DNA from: Planctomycetales bacterium 10988
GTDB taxonomy: Bacteria > Planctomycetota > Planctomycetia > Pirellulales > Pb10988
Length of the DNA: 64,000 bases
Reading direction: 5' to 3'
NCBI GenBank assembly: GCA_009664345.1
Contig: CP043547.1
Coordinates: 3,004,709-3,068,708, forward strand
A model generated the notes under the pieces. The model was not told the DNA's origin. It searched no databases and saw nothing but the letters and a program-made list of their open reading frames with translations. A program made the translations under genes and the position numbers. This document shows positions 43,914 through 54,233 of the stretch, piece by piece; positions within the stretch are counted from its first letter, which is position 1, and each line of letters starts with the position of its first letter.

Positions 43914-46900
43914 TTACGGATTATTGATGTTGCCTTCAAATTCGCCGGAACCGTAGAAGAAGATGGCGAAGTCGGCCAGGCTGGCCCCGTTGCTGAGGGC
44001 ATTTCGCCAATGTTCTCGACCTGCTTCATCGGCGTTTCGACCGATGGCTTCGTTGTACCAAAAATCGATGACCTTATCGAAGTACTCGACTTGGCTGAGG
44101 ATTTGATCAACGAACGCCTCGCGAGATAGACCACTATTTAAAGAAGAATCCCAGAAGGTCACCGCACCCGGTTCGGCAGAACGCATCAAGGTTTCGCCGT
44201 AAACCCCTTGGATAAACTCGGCATTGTCGGCGAACATCATGCGATACTCCGCGGAGCCGAGCAAGTTGATGATCAAGTCTTGTTCGGAATTCCCGGCATT
44301 CAGGAAAGTCGTCCAGAACTCAACAGCCGTCTCTTCCGCCCCACGATTCAGAAAGTCTTGATAGTATTCTTGGATCTGCATCGCCCGATGTTCGGCGGAG
44401 TGCCAAAGTCCGGTGACGACGGCTTCCAATCCTTGATCAACATAGATTTGGGTCCAGTATTCCAAACCACCTTCATCGGCAATTCTCCCCAGCACTTCGA
44501 AGAAGGCCGAGTTGACGATCTGCTCATTCAAGGTGAACTGGTCTTGCGGATTGATTTGGAAGATCGAAACCGTTCCGCTAATCTCGTTGGAAGCGACCAG
44601 CAACGGAATGCCATTGGGGCTATCTGCGGCGGAGATGAACTTCAAGCCTTCAACCCCCAGGTCCCCGGCCGCGGAGGATTCCGGATCGGCCTCGAAGTCG
44701 CGGTGGTTGAGATATTGAACGAAGGTCGGGCTTCCCGGCGTGGTGATGTCATAGACCATGATGCCGCCGATGCGTTCCAATCCTACAAAGGCATAGATGC
44801 GACCATCGATTTCGCCGATCGTGACGGCTTCCGGCTCAGGGCCTTTGGCATCACTACGGCTATCGAATTCGGTTTCATCATTGCTGGAATTGAAAAATTC
44901 GGGGAACATCTCGGCAGTGATTTGCTCGAAAGCGGAGCCACTGTCAAAGACCCGATTGCCCATACTATCCCAAATGGTGAAGCTCCGCGTTCCATAGCTG
45001 AAGAGTTGTTCGTACTCGCCATCGGCATCGAGGTTTCCATCAATGCTGGAAATGCCGAGGCGTCCCAAAATCTCTTCAAGTTGCAATTCGGCAAAGTCGG
45101 GGAAGACCGCCGGATCGAGGTCGATATCCTCGACGCGTTCGTCTTCGCCACGATCGTCCCCTTCATTGGCCGTGACATAGTAGGTTTGCCCCCCAATTTC
45201 GTAAGCTGCAATCGCATCCGGCATGAAGAGACCAAAGACCGGGTGATTGATGATATTGATCGCATCATCGCGGTCAGAGGCATCCAGCCCAAAGCCAGGG
45301 AGGCTATGATCGATCGTGCCGAGCGGGATGATCTGTGTGATGGTGGCGGTCGCGATATCAATCACGGCGATCGAATTGGCTTCCTGCAAGGTCACCCAAG
45401 CGGTGGTGCCATCAGGCGAAACGGCAATGTATTCCGGTTCAAGGTCTTCCGAAACAATCTCGCCGTCGAAGAGGCGAACCCCTTGAGCACGCAAGGTGGC
45501 TTCTTGCCCGTTGAAAGCCGTGAAGGTCGCCGTTTGCACCGTGGCATTGGTGACCGCTGCGGCCAAGTCCGGATTCACAACGTCGCCGACGAGTTGCAGC
45601 GAAATGATCGAAATGGAACCTTCCGGATTGATACCGTCATCGGGTTCGCCTTCATTGGCAACAAGAACTTTCGTGCCATCCGGCGTAAAGGTCACCATGT
45701 CCGGCAAGGCACCGACGGTGATTTCCCCGAGGAAATTTCCATCGACATCGAAGAAGGCGACCACGCCGGGATCGGTGATCGGATCGGCTTCCACCGCAAC
45801 GGCGACGATTCCGTTCTTCACATCAACGCTATTGACCCCATCGCCATAAGGGGAAAGGTCAATCGTATTGATTTGCGTCGGGCTGGAAGGATCGCTGATG
45901 TCGAGCACGATCACGGTATTCGCATCGGCATTGGTGAAGAACAACCGTTGCGTGGTCGGATCGTAGGTCACGATCTCGGCGGCCCCTTCATCGAAGACAC
46001 CGGTTTCGAATGTGCTGAGGTGTTCCAACAGAATGGAAGCAGGTAGGAGCGTATCTTCGCGAACAGAGAGATTTTGAATCCGCTCATCCAAAATCATCGG
46101 CGTTTCCGCCTCCGCGAACGGCGTTCCCATGAAATTGGCCGAGAGGAAATTCGCAAGGGTATCTTGCTCTTTCAATTCCAGGTCAACGCGGTCTTGACCC
46201 AAGGTCGGGTAAGGATAGCCATCGCCACCGCCTGCTAAGAAGTCGAGCGTTACGATTCGCAAGGTCCGGTTCGGATTGCCGACGACGACTCCGTTTTTCA
46301 TGAGAGTCTCGGTAATATTGCCATCTTCATCGATCAAGACGAGTGAGCGAATCCGCTGCCCTTGGGTGACGACGGCCCCGTTTTCATCAAACTCAATCGC
46401 TTGCTGAGTCGGATCGAAGCTGAATGCCATGCCGCCGACTTGCGGGAACTGACCCGGCGTGGAACCTGGGCCGGAAGCGGCAACGCCATGTTCGAGGATT
46501 TGACGCAATTCCTCCACCGTCAGCGTGACGAGGCTCAACCCATTGTTGAAACGGAGGGTGTTTTCGATATCGAGCTGCGAAATATCACCCGGTTGTTTGC
46601 TGGTGTCGGGGTTCCCTTGTGGGGGAAGGAGTTCGCCGGTGCCCCCATCAATGAGACCGATCTCCGCACGAATGCCGCCCCCGTTTTTCAACGAGACAAC
46701 CACGGTCGGATCGATCGATTGTGCATAAGCGAGATTGGCATCGGCCGTGAGATTCCCGAGGTTCGTCTCTTGCGTTCGCACTTCGCTACGACGCCCTTCA
46801 AGGAAAACATCGGTGCTGCCGAAAATCACCGAGTCTTTCGCATTCACAACGGCCTCAACGGCTGCGGTCAACTTCGCGACTTCGCCCCCTTTGGTCCCTT

Positions 46901-48116
46901 CCGCGAAAGGATCGACTAGGTTCCCCCACAAGCTAGTAACCACGGCATCGGTGGTGGCATAGGCCCCGGATTGATTCATGTCGATGCTGCCGGGGATAAG
47001 ATTTCCACTCGCATCGAATTCTACGACCAAACGGCCGACATAGCTGTATTCGCCATCGGTGCTGACGATTGCGACGTCATTCCCTTCCATGTTCGTTGTC
47101 AAAATCGGATAGGGGCCATCGGCGGTGTCGCCGGGTCGCAGGACATCGGTTCCATCGGCCAGCAGCGTATCCGAACCACCGGCGACGATGATATCCACCC
47201 CATTGAGCAGGCCGGCCAAGGTCTGTTCCAGGTTGATTTGTTGCAAGTGGCTGACCACAACAATCATGTTGGTTTCAGCCGAAAGCTGAGCAATGATCGG
47301 ATTGAGGATATCGGCCAGGGCTTGCATGTCATTGACATTTGGCCCAATCACACTGGTATCGCCGGGGCTGGAGATCGATTCAAGCAACTGAGTGGTTGCC
47401 CCGATGACACCGACTTTTTCCCCGCCACCGATATCAATCAACGTGGCCGGGGCGATCTTTGGGGCATCAGCCGCGGCGTCTAAATCTCCAGGCAACGATT
47501 GAAAATCAGTGCTATCAAGAATCGAGCTGGTGAAGAGATCACTCAAATTGCCATCCGCGGAGAAATCCAAGTTCGCACTCAAGTAAGGGAATTGCGAACC
47601 AAGCCAGCGGACATCACCCAGCGAATCCCCGCGGATGTCGGTACGAATCACGTCTGAGATCGAGGCGGTTCCCAGGTCAAACTCGTGGTTCCCCAAGGCC
47701 GAGGCATCGAACCCCAAAATATTCATGATCGAGACATCGATCCGACCGGAGGCGGCTCGCAAGTTGTTGAGACTTCCATCCGGCAGACCGAACAGATTGT
47801 CATAAACTTCTCGCAAGGTAGGTTCGACCGAGGTGTCGGCAGCAGCGGAGAAGAAGGGACCGGAAAGGTAGTTATCCCCAGCCGAAAGCAGAATCGAGGC
47901 GAATCCATTTGTATCAGCGTCGTCTTCGAGGGCTTCGACAATCGCGGCAAAGTTCGGGGCATCGTCGATGGCATCAACACCCCCTTCCAAGTCCGAAGCA
48001 TGGAGCAATTGAAGGGTCGTCAACAAATTCCGTGTTTCCAATTGTTCCAGAATGAGCCGTTCTTGCTCCTTCTCTTGCGAACGTTTTTTAAAGGGGGACA
48101 GCGGTCGCAACACCAT
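43914..48116 (-). CDS. Giant exported 5'-nucleotidase / beta-propeller / DUF4214 protein
   Basis: A 1400-residue protein. Near its start LEQLETRNLLT is a LEPR-XLL-like tag found at the N-terminus of large exported planctomycete proteins. Residues about 40-640 form a 5'-nucleotidase-like metallophosphoesterase: LQLLHASDLEGG, ALGNHEFDLG, VVVSHLQQINLEQ and the C-terminal domain LGNLTADANLAYA. In the first motif the usual Asp-x-His is Asp-x-Glu. Residues about 690-1180 resemble choice-of-anchor I propellers (TPDGTKVLVANEGEPDD). The last 200 residues carry DUF4214 units (GRIADEGGLEYW, RNADEAGREHW). ATG at 48116 has a GGAG site eight bases upstream; TTG at 48128 is weaker. It may hydrolyse nucleotides or phosphoesters at the cell surface. 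Confidence 0.88.
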   Translation of the reverse strand: MVLRPLSPFKKRSQEKEQERLILEQLETRNLLTTLQLLHASDLEGGVDAIDDAPNFAAIVEALEDDADTNGFASILLSAGDNYLSGPFFSAAADTSVEPTLREVYDNLFGLPDGSLNNLRAASGRIDVSIMNILGFDASALGNHEFDLGTASISDVIRTDIRGDSLGDVRWLGSQFPYLSANLDFSADGNLSDLFTSSILDSTDFQSLPGDLDAAADAPKIAPATLIDIGGGEKVGVIGATTQLLESISSPGDTSVIGPNVNDMQALADILNPIIAQLSAETNMIVVVSHLQQINLEQTLAGLLNGVDIIVAGGSDTLLADGTDVLRPGDTADGPYPILTTNMEGNDVAIVSTDGEYSYVGRLVVEFDASGNLIPGSIDMNQSGAYATTDAVVTSLWGNLVDPFAEGTKGGEVAKLTAAVEAVVNAKDSVIFGSTDVFLEGRRSEVRTQETNLGNLTADANLAYAQSIDPTVVVSLKNGGGIRAEIGLIDGGTGELLPPQGNPDTSKQPGDISQLDIENTLRFNNGLSLVTLTVEELRQILEHGVAASGPGSTPGQFPQVGGMAFSFDPTQQAIEFDENGAVVTQGQRIRSLVLIDEDGNITETLMKNGVVVGNPNRTLRIVTLDFLAGGGDGYPYPTLGQDRVDLELKEQDTLANFLSANFMGTPFAEAETPMILDERIQNLSVREDTLLPASILLEHLSTFETGVFDEGAAEIVTYDPTTQRLFFTNADANTVIVLDISDPSSPTQINTIDLSPYGDGVNSVDVKNGIVAVAVEADPITDPGVVAFFDVDGNFLGEITVGALPDMVTFTPDGTKVLVANEGEPDDGINPEGSISIISLQLVGDVVNPDLAAAVTNATVQTATFTAFNGQEATLRAQGVRLFDGEIVSEDLEPEYIAVSPDGTTAWVTLQEANSIAVIDIATATITQIIPLGTIDHSLPGFGLDASDRDDAINIINHPVFGLFMPDAIAAYEIGGQTYYVTANEGDDRGEDERVEDIDLDPAVFPDFAELQLEEILGRLGISSIDGNLDADGEYEQLFSYGTRSFTIWDSMGNRVFDSGSAFEQITAEMFPEFFNSSNDETEFDSRSDAKGPEPEAVTIGEIDGRIYAFVGLERIGGIMVYDITTPGSPTFVQYLNHRDFEADPESSAAGDLGVEGLKFISAADSPNGIPLLVASNEISGTVSIFQINPQDQFTLNEQIVNSAFFEVLGRIADEGGLEYWTQIYVDQGLEAVVTGLWHSAEHRAMQIQEYYQDFLNRGAEETAVEFWTTFLNAGNSEQDLIINLLGSAEYRMMFADNAEFIQGVYGETLMRSAEPGAVTFWDSSLNSGLSREAFVDQILSQVEYFDKVIDFWYNEAIGRNADEAGREHWRNALSNGASLADFAIFFYGSGEFEGNINNP

Positions 48117-48377
48117 GGGAATCTCCAAAGGGGGTAGTCAAAGGGGTCAAGGAGGGCGAAAAGGAAAGATTTGGGAGAGATAGGCAATTTATGCTGCCAT
48201 GCAAAGCTGCCAATTTAGTGCAGCGGTAAGAAGGGACGACGAAGCGATTGCGTAGAATCCTCAAAATTCCGGTAAGAATCTTCAGAAGGTTCTGCAAGAA
48301 AACGCTTTAGAATATGAAGGGAAGCAAGGGGAAACTTGCTTGAGAGAAGGGTAGGCTTGTTGAGAAGAGATGCTGCC

Positions 48378-49097
48378 TTAGGCGACTTCTAATGATGAAG
48401 AAATTGTCGTGGTCGCCGGTGAGGGGGTGCGGAAGATTTCGGTGCGGAACGTTTCGGCTTTCAGCTTTGGCGCGAAGGGGCCGCCGCCGCAAAGAAGTTT
48501 CGCAATTTGATAACGAATCTTCCGTCCTGTCCGTAGCGGTTGCCGGGCGTACGATTGAACCTTTTTCTCAAAAAGTGCTTTTTGGTCTTCGGTGAAAGGC
48601 GGATATTCGGGACCGGCCGCGATGGCCCACACATTGAGTGGTCGCGAAGCCGGGCCGTGCGAACCAATCAGCCGAGAGGGATACTCTTGCAAGAGCGAAT
48701 CGAACGAACTCGGAGTAAAACGCCAATAATCCTCGGGATGAGCATGAATATGGAAATAGAAAGGACAGCTTAACAGAAACAAGCCATCCGGTCGCAACAC
48801 CCGTTGTACCTCGGCAAAGCCTTGCCAAAACCGCTCGACATGCTCAAACACACTAAAGGCGAGAACCGTCCCGAAACTGTTGTCGGCAAAAGGGAGCCGC
48901 TCGACATTGGCCACTTGATCCACGCCGGGACCGGAACGCATATCGATGCCGACGAACGTTTGCTCGGGAAAGAAAGGGCGAAGGTCCGCATGGAGCGATT
49001 GCCCCGCGACTTGATAGGAACCGACTTCGAGAATCGGTCCGGGACAAGGAAAGCTCTCGATTGCCGCTTGGGCGACACCGGCTAGATAAGGGGTCAT
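48378..49097 (-). CDS. Class I SAM-dependent methyltransferase
   Basis: A 239-residue protein with motif I PGPILEVGSYQVAGQS, the acidic strand end in FVGIDMRSGPGVDQV, and the post-motif SVFEHVERFWQGFAEVQRVLRPDGLFLLSCPF, all typical of Methyltransf_11 family enzymes. The substrate is unknown; such enzymes near surface genes often modify glycans or lipids. ATG at 49097 has AGGAG seven bases upstream; the frame is open to 49181. The C-terminal 60 residues are basic and variable. A copy of the dispersed AAAAAGTGCTTTTT word lies inside the frame at 48570-48583. It is separated from nqrM by a strong terminator. Confidence 0.8.
   Translation of the reverse strand: MTPYLAGVAQAAIESFPCPGPILEVGSYQVAGQSLHADLRPFFPEQTFVGIDMRSGPGVDQVANVERLPFADNSFGTVLAFSVFEHVERFWQGFAEVQRVLRPDGLFLLSCPFYFHIHAHPEDYWRFTPSSFDSLLQEYPSRLIGSHGPASRPLNVWAIAAGPEYPPFTEDQKALFEKKVQSYARQPLRTGRKIRYQIAKLLCGGGPFAPKLKAETFRTEIFRTPSPATTTISSSLEVA
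48570..48583 (+). repeat. Dispersed AAAAAGTGCTTTTT word inside a gene
   Basis: Exact 14-base copy that falls within the methyltransferase coding frame, where the opposite strand reads KALFEK. It is the only exact copy found inside a gene. Confidence 0.6.
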
Positions 49098-49158
49098 GCT
49101 TACGCTCCTAGTTGAAAAGACCGCCGATTCACCATGCGGTCGAGCGTAGCAACTATAA

Positions 49159-49192
49159 AAAAATCCGCGTCGAGCCGTCAACGCGGATTTTT
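49159..49192 (-). terminator. Terminator of the nqr operon
   Basis: Perfect 12-bp stem AAAAATCCGCGT/ACGCGGATTTTT with a ten-base loop, 38 bases after the nqrM stop; on the minus strand the stem is followed by T-rich TTTTTT. It separates the nqr operon from the methyltransferase gene. Confidence 0.88.
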
Positions 49193-49229
49193 GATTGGGA
49201 ATGTTTTGGAGGCGATCTCGATCGATCGA

Positions 49230-49553
49230 TCAGACCGAACTACGCTGGGTTTCTTCGACTTCTTCTTTTTCAAGGCAAGTTCCGGCTTCGCGGCAGGCAT
49301 TCGGATTTTGGCTGCAACTCGTCACCACCGCACAAGGTGATTCTTCGGTCGCCGGGGCGGTTCGTTCTTCGGGACAATCCGAAGGTTCGCTGCCGCAGGC
49401 CATGCATATCGATTGGCCATTTTCATCTTGCATGGTCGCCAGACCACCGCAAGAACCTTTGAGTTCGCGATTGCTGAAGATCACCCCGACAGCCATGCCG
49501 AGCATGAAAAGGGCAAAGACGACAGCGGAAACAAGAATTAAAGTTAGGTCCAT
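49230..49553 (-). CDS. nqrM: Na+-NQR maturation protein NqrM with long Cys-rich tail
   Basis: A 107-residue protein with one N-terminal membrane helix ([20 protein letters not shown]) and the family mark LKGSCGGL. NqrM is needed to insert the iron centre between NqrD and NqrE. Usual family members are about 70-85 residues with four cysteines; this one has a longer acidic tail and eight Cys after the membrane helix (GSC, SICMAC, DC, PC, SC, AC, TC). The position after apbE is as in known nqr operons. The extension is a real in-frame part and not a fusion to a known domain. Confidence 0.88.
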   Translation of the reverse strand: MDLTLILVSAVVFALFMLGMAVGVIFSNRELKGSCGGLATMQDENGQSICMACGSEPSDCPEERTAPATEESPCAVVTSCSQNPNACREAGTCLEKEEVEETQRSSV

Positions 49554-49664
49554 GACAAACCTCGCAAGGGCAAGGATAGCGGATTCAAATCATTGAGGAC
49601 AAGCGTCCTTCGTGGTGTTCTACTATTATAGGCAGTTCTGGCAAGTCGAGAAGTCACCATCCGC

Positions 49665-50780
49665 TCAGGGAATGCTGTCCTCTTGGCTAGATACAGAAGT
49701 TTTTTCTTTGAAGGCTGACGAAGATTCCTCGCGATAGCTGTCATTTCCTTCACGGATTAACATGAGAACCGCCAAGTCGTGTTGCTCTGCCCAAGTCAAT
49801 CCCTCTTGCGGACCGAGGACCATCATGGCGGTGGCATACGCATCCGCACGCATGGTGGTACTATCGATAACGGTTACCGAGGCCAGTTGGTGTTCGACCG
49901 GGTGGCCGTCGCGGGGATCGATCGTATGGGAATACCGCTTGCCGTTGCGTTCGTAGAAATTGCGATAATCTCCGGAGGTCGCCAAGGCCGCGTCATTCAG
50001 CATGATCGTGCGTTGAAGAGAACGGGCATTATCGTTGGGTTGTTCGATGCCAATCCGCCAGGATTCGCCGTTGGCTTTTTTCCCTTTGGTACGAACTTCG
50101 CCGCCGATTTCCACCAAGAAGGAAACGGCGCCATTTTCTTGAAGAAACTCATACGCCTGATCGACCCCGTAGCCTTTCGCGATTCCGGAAAGGTCCACTT
50201 TGATATTGGCCAAATCTTTGCGAAGTGTCGGAGGGCTATCACGGGCATTGAGATTCGTATAGCCGGTTTCTTTCTTGACGAAGGTAACTTCCTGCTCGCT
50301 AGGCAGGCGGCTTTGAGAATTTGCCTCTGGGCCAAAGTTCCAAAGAGCGACCAGAGGGGCCACCGTTGGATCGAAGGCCCCCTCGGTACGTTTGGCGATT
50401 CGCAAGGCTTCGCGAACGACCAAGGCGGTATTTTCCGAAACGGGTTGCCATTCCAAAGACGTGGAGCGGTTGAATCGGGAAATTTCCGATTCTCGCTCGT
50501 AGTTGGACATTTTATCGACGACGTCTTGAAGGACCTTCCCGACTCCCATTTGAAGCTGAGCCAGGTCGGTCCCCGGTTCAATTTCCGCGATGGTTACATT
50601 GAACTCGGTTCCCATAATCGGACCCGAGAACGTAAAAGGGAGCGAGCGAGAGCCTTGCATCATCCCAAAGTAAAAGCTGGGAAAGGCCATCGCAGCCACA
50701 CCGATGAGAACGAGAAAGATGATCAGCGCGGCGCTGCGTTTTCTTCCTCCGACCGCTCCATGAAAGACCGTTTCTCGCAT
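49665..50780 (-). CDS. apbE: FAD:protein FMN transferase
   Basis: A 371-residue ApbE that attaches FMN through a phosphoester to threonines of NqrB and NqrC. Instead of a lipobox it has an N-terminal membrane anchor (AALIIFLVLIGVAAMAFPSFYFG). Family motifs are GPIMGTEFNVTI, DPTVAPLVALWNFGP, DLSGIAKGYGVDQ, SGDYRNFYERNGKRYSHTIDPRDG and the Mg/FAD-site TMRADAYATAMMVLG. It acts on the outer side of the membrane. A GGGGAG site eight bases upstream supports ATG at 50780. It lies 21 bases after nqrF and 111 bases before nqrM in the operon. Confidence 0.95.
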   Translation of the reverse strand: MRETVFHGAVGGRKRSAALIIFLVLIGVAAMAFPSFYFGMMQGSRSLPFTFSGPIMGTEFNVTIAEIEPGTDLAQLQMGVGKVLQDVVDKMSNYERESEISRFNRSTSLEWQPVSENTALVVREALRIAKRTEGAFDPTVAPLVALWNFGPEANSQSRLPSEQEVTFVKKETGYTNLNARDSPPTLRKDLANIKVDLSGIAKGYGVDQAYEFLQENGAVSFLVEIGGEVRTKGKKANGESWRIGIEQPNDNARSLQRTIMLNDAALATSGDYRNFYERNGKRYSHTIDPRDGHPVEHQLASVTVIDSTTMRADAYATAMMVLGPQEGLTWAEQHDLAVLMLIREGNDSYREESSSAFKEKTSVSSQEDSIP

Positions 50781-50801
50781 CGTGTAGCTCCCCTTGTTGC
50801 T

Positions 50802-52034
50802 TTAGCCTCCAAAGTCGTCGTAAGCAATATTCTCCGGTTCGACGCCAAGATCGTCGAGCATTTTGAATACGGCCGCGTTCATCATCGGAGGACCACAAAT
50901 ATAGTATTCACAATCCTCAGGAGCCGGATGATTCTTCAAGTAGTTTTCGTAAAGGACTTGGTGAATGAAGCCCTGGTAACCCGTCCAGTTGTCCTGAGGC
51001 AACGGTTCCGAAAGTGCCGTATTGAAGGAGAAGTTCGGAAATTCATCGGCAATCGTTTGAAACTCGTCTTGGTAGAATAGCTCACGTAAGCTACGTCCAC
51101 CATACCAATAGGATACTTTACGGTCGGTCTTTCTTCGCTTGAAAAGTTCAAAAATATGCGAGCGTAGCGGAGCCATCCCCGCCCCCCCCCCGATGTAGAT
51201 CATTTCGGCATCGGTATCTTTGATGAAGAATTCCCCGTAAGGACCGCTGATGGTGACCTTATCGCCGGGCTTCAAATTGAAGATATAGGAGGAGACCTTT
51301 CCGGGAGGAGTTCCTTCCGGGGCTCGCGGCGGAGGACTGGCCACCCGCACGTTGAGCATGATGATCCCTTTTTCACCAGGATAGTTGGCCATCGAGTAAG
51401 CACGATAGACAGGCTCTTTGACGATCGATTTATATCGCCAGAGATCAAATTTATCCCAGTCTTCATGGTACTCTTTATCAATGTCGAAAGTTTTATATTC
51501 CAACTCGTGTGGGGGAACTTCGATTTGGATATAGCCACCTGCTTTAAAGGCGACTTCTTCATCTGGAGGAAGGTCCAAGACGAGTTCTTTAATAAAGGTT
51601 GCCACGTTGTCATTGCTGCGAACGGTGCATTCCCATTTCTTGGTTTCGAAGACTTCCGGCGGAACTTCGATTTTCATATTTTGTTTGACCGAGACCTGAC
51701 AAGAAAGCCGCACACCTTCTTTGGCTTCTCGGTTGTTGATATGCGTCCGCTCGGTCGGCAGGATATCGCCCCCGCCTTCTTCCACTTTCACAATACATTG
51801 GGCACAGGTCCCGCCGCCCCCGCAGGCAGAAGAGACGAAAATCCCGTTATCCGCCAGGCAGCCAAGAAGTTTGCCACCGGCTGGAACGGTTAATTTCTTT
51901 TGATCATTGATCAAGATTTCCACATCGCCGGAGGCTACCAGTTGGCTTTTGGCCGTGAGAATCACCGCGACCAAACCGATGATGACCACCGTGAACATGG
52001 CCACCCCGACGAGAATCGTAAACATTGCAGACAT
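50802..52034 (-). CDS. nqrF: Na+-NQR subunit F, NADH entry
   Basis: A 410-residue subunit with an N-terminal membrane helix ([22 protein letters not shown]). The [2Fe-2S] ferredoxin domain has [10 protein letters not shown] followed by LSCQV. The FAD domain shows RAYSMANYP and the NADH domain [12 protein letters not shown], ending with the usual [10 protein letters not shown]. It oxidises NADH at the inner face of the membrane and passes electrons to the 2Fe-2S centre. ATG at 52034 has a GGGAGCG site; a TTG at 52055 is in frame but less likely. There is a 92-base gap after nqrE, longer than the others in this operon. Confidence 0.96.
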   Translation of the reverse strand: MSAMFTILVGVAMFTVVIIGLVAVILTAKSQLVASGDVEILINDQKKLTVPAGGKLLGCLADNGIFVSSACGGGGTCAQCIVKVEEGGGDILPTERTHINNREAKEGVRLSCQVSVKQNMKIEVPPEVFETKKWECTVRSNDNVATFIKELVLDLPPDEEVAFKAGGYIQIEVPPHELEYKTFDIDKEYHEDWDKFDLWRYKSIVKEPVYRAYSMANYPGEKGIIMLNVRVASPPPRAPEGTPPGKVSSYIFNLKPGDKVTISGPYGEFFIKDTDAEMIYIGGGAGMAPLRSHIFELFKRRKTDRKVSYWYGGRSLRELFYQDEFQTIADEFPNFSFNTALSEPLPQDNWTGYQGFIHQVLYENYLKNHPAPEDCEYYICGPPMMNAAVFKMLDDLGVEPENIAYDDFGG

Positions 52035-52126
52035 CAAAACGCTCCCGAGTTGCACGAGAGAGAGTAAAAGGATTTTTGTTCAGCTCACCAAGAGGGGATC
52101 CATTCAAGAACGGAAACAAAAACCTC

Positions 52127-52765
52127 TTAAAGTTGAATTCCAGAGAAGGCCAAGAATGCCAAGGCCATCAGTCCGACCGTAATAAAGGTAATACCCAAAC
52201 CACGCAGTCCAGGAGGCACATCGCTATATTTCAGTTTTTCGCGAATCCCAGCTAAGGCACAAATGGCGACCGCCCATCCGAAGCCACTTCCAAACCCAAA
52301 GACAACACTTTGGCCCAGGTCGTAATCGCGTTCGACCATGAAGAGGCTTCCCCCGAGGATCGCACAGTTGACCGTAATCAACGGCAAGAAAATCCCCAAG
52401 GCGTTGTACAAAGGTGGGAAGAAACGATCGAGGGTCATTTCCAAAATTTGGACCATCGCCGCGATCACGCCGATGTAACTCAGCAGACCCAAAAAGGTCA
52501 GATCGAGCGTGGCGAGACTGGTTTGTCCCGTCAGTTCGGCCAACCAAGTCAGTCCGCCTGGCTTGAGCAGGTATTGGAAAATAATATTGTTCGCCGGGAC
52601 CGTAATCGTTTGAATGACGACCACTGCGACTCCCAAACCTAACGCCGTTTTCACATTTTTCGACACGGCCAAGAAAGTACACATTCCGAGAAAGAAGGCG
52701 AGTGCCAAGTTCTCGATAAAGGCCGCAGTCATAAAGAGATTGAAATAATCGACAGCCAAATCCAT
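52127..52765 (-). CDS. nqrE: Na+-NQR subunit E
   Basis: A 212-residue membrane subunit with six helices. The cysteines that hold the intramembrane iron centre together with NqrD are both present ([12 protein letters not shown] and [11 protein letters not shown]). NqrE and NqrD are related by duplication and sit inverted in the membrane to form the electron passage. The start lies three bases after the nqrD stop with a ribosome site (GGAGGG) inside the end of nqrD. Confidence 0.96.
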   Translation of the reverse strand: MDLAVDYFNLFMTAAFIENLALAFFLGMCTFLAVSKNVKTALGLGVAVVVIQTITVPANNIIFQYLLKPGGLTWLAELTGQTSLATLDLTFLGLLSYIGVIAAMVQILEMTLDRFFPPLYNALGIFLPLITVNCAILGGSLFMVERDYDLGQSVVFGFGSGFGWAVAICALAGIREKLKYSDVPPGLRGLGITFITVGLMALAFLAFSGIQL

Positions 52766-52768
52766 TGC

Positions 52769-53395
52769 TTAGCCCTCCTCGACTTGTTCGGGTTTCCAGG
52801 TTCGCAGTGCCCAGATTAAAAGACCAATAATGAAGAAGGCACTCGGCGAAAGGAGCATTAATCCGTTCGGATTGTACCACCCGCCGTTGCGGTCCAAAGT
52901 CATCACATCGATCCCGAAGAGTTGTCCGGAACCGAACAGCTCGCGGAAAAAGCCGACGACCAACAGAATCAAACTATAGCCCAGGCCGTTTCCGATCCCG
53001 TCGAAGAAGCTGAGTTTGACATTGTTCTTCATGGCGAAGCCTTCCGCCCGGCCCATCACGATACAGTTCGTAATGATCAACCCGACGAAGACGGACATCT
53101 GTTTACTGATATCAAACAGGAAGGCTTTCAAAATCTGATCAACCACAATCACCAAGGAAGCGATAATCGTCATCTGAATGATGATCCGAATACTTCCAGG
53201 GATATACGAACGGATGAGGCTGACACTGGCATTGCTGAGACACAGCACAAAGATCACCGCCAGGCACATCACCAAGGAAGTTTGCAACTTCGTGGTCACC
53301 GCCAAGGCAGAGCAAATCCCAAGGATCTGCAAGGCAATCGGGTTATTGTTCAAGAGTGGATTGAGAATAACTTCAGAAACTTTAGGGCTAGCCAT
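52769..53395 (-). CDS. nqrD: Na+-NQR subunit D
   Basis: A 208-residue membrane subunit with six helices, related to NqrE. The two iron-centre cysteines are conserved ([11 protein letters not shown] and [13 protein letters not shown]). ATG at 53395 has GGAGGA directly upstream and matches the family start ahead of [15 protein letters not shown]; it overlaps the end of nqrC by eight bases, so it is probably translationally coupled. Confidence 0.96.
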   Translation of the reverse strand: MASPKVSEVILNPLLNNNPIALQILGICSALAVTTKLQTSLVMCLAVIFVLCLSNASVSLIRSYIPGSIRIIIQMTIIASLVIVVDQILKAFLFDISKQMSVFVGLIITNCIVMGRAEGFAMKNNVKLSFFDGIGNGLGYSLILLVVGFFRELFGSGQLFGIDVMTLDRNGGWYNPNGLMLLSPSAFFIIGLLIWALRTWKPEQVEEG

Positions 53396-54233
53396 GGATT
53401 CCTCCGGATCGTGAGGGGTTGGCACTTGCTGTTTCTTCGGAAGAAGAACCCGATTCGCCGCCATCAAGACGTTTCAACATAGGACCGTAGGCGTTTTCGC
53501 CCAGCCAGTAATGCAACAGATTGGAAACCCCTCGCGAGGTGATCGTTGCCCCGGAAAGGGCATCGACTTGACTATCGCCAGTGGCTTGTTTGGTCACGGC
53601 AATCGCCAGCTCTCCGTCATCGGTGTAAAGCTTCTTGCCGATCCATTTCTTCTTCCAGGATGGATTGTCGATTTCCCCGCCGAGGCCCGGCGTTTCGCCA
53701 TGTTGATAAAAACTCAATCCCGCGACGGTATCCAGGTCCCCTTTGAGGGCCAAGAAACCATACATCGTGGACCAAAGACCTTTTCCATAGACAGGAAGCA
53801 CGATCTCTTTGAAGTCATCGCCTTCGGCATCGATCAGGTAGACAATCGAATATTTTTCCCGGCGTTTGATATCGGCGATGTCATCCGTGTCGGGAATCAC
53901 GATACTCTGCTCGGGATCATCGGCGGCGGCCATTTGATCGAAATCTTCCAGGCTTTCAACATCGATCTCTTCCGGATCGACATACTCGCCGGATTTCAGA
54001 TCGACCAAACGAGCGGTGACTTTCTCTTTAAAGATCGAATCAATCGATTCTTTCGGGGGATCAGCCGGATCATACAACCCAGCGGCCATGAGAATATTCT
54101 TTTGCTTTTCAAGCTTTTTGTTTTCTTCTTGCAAAGGTCGCAGTCCCACCGCGGAGGTCGAGACGAGAACCGAGCAAACAATACAAAGGATGAAAGCAAC
54201 TAAAAACGTATTGAATACGGAATCACGTGACAC
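53388..54233 (-). CDS. nqrC: Na+-NQR subunit C
   Basis: A 281-residue subunit with one N-terminal membrane helix ([18 protein letters not shown]) and a periplasmic FMN-binding domain. The covalent flavin site is Thr in [10 protein letters not shown], modified by ApbE. GTG at 54233 has a very good AAAGGAGG site seven bases upstream and matches the usual short N-terminus; it overlaps nqrB by 11 bases. There is an acidic insert (about 75-105; [18 protein letters not shown]) and a Ser/Gly-rich tail compared with Vibrio NqrC (about 256 residues). Confidence 0.95.
   Translation of the reverse strand: MSRDSVFNTFLVAFILCIVCSVLVSTSAVGLRPLQEENKKLEKQKNILMAAGLYDPADPPKESIDSIFKEKVTARLVDLKSGEYVDPEEIDVESLEDFDQMAAADDPEQSIVIPDTDDIADIKRREKYSIVYLIDAEGDDFKEIVLPVYGKGLWSTMYGFLALKGDLDTVAGLSFYQHGETPGLGGEIDNPSWKKKWIGKKLYTDDGELAIAVTKQATGDSQVDALSGATITSRGVSNLLHYWLGENAYGPMLKRLDGGESGSSSEETASANPSRSGGIHG

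Noticed and set aside
43632-44129. Plus-strand frame of 165 codons after the CysJ-like gene
   Set aside because: It starts in a pyrimidine-rich spacer, crosses the terminator at 43845-43875 and runs antisense into the nucleotidase gene.
44208-46046. Plus-strand open frame of 612 codons opposite the nucleotidase gene
   Set aside because: Antisense shadow of a gene with well-supported nucleotidase and propeller motifs.
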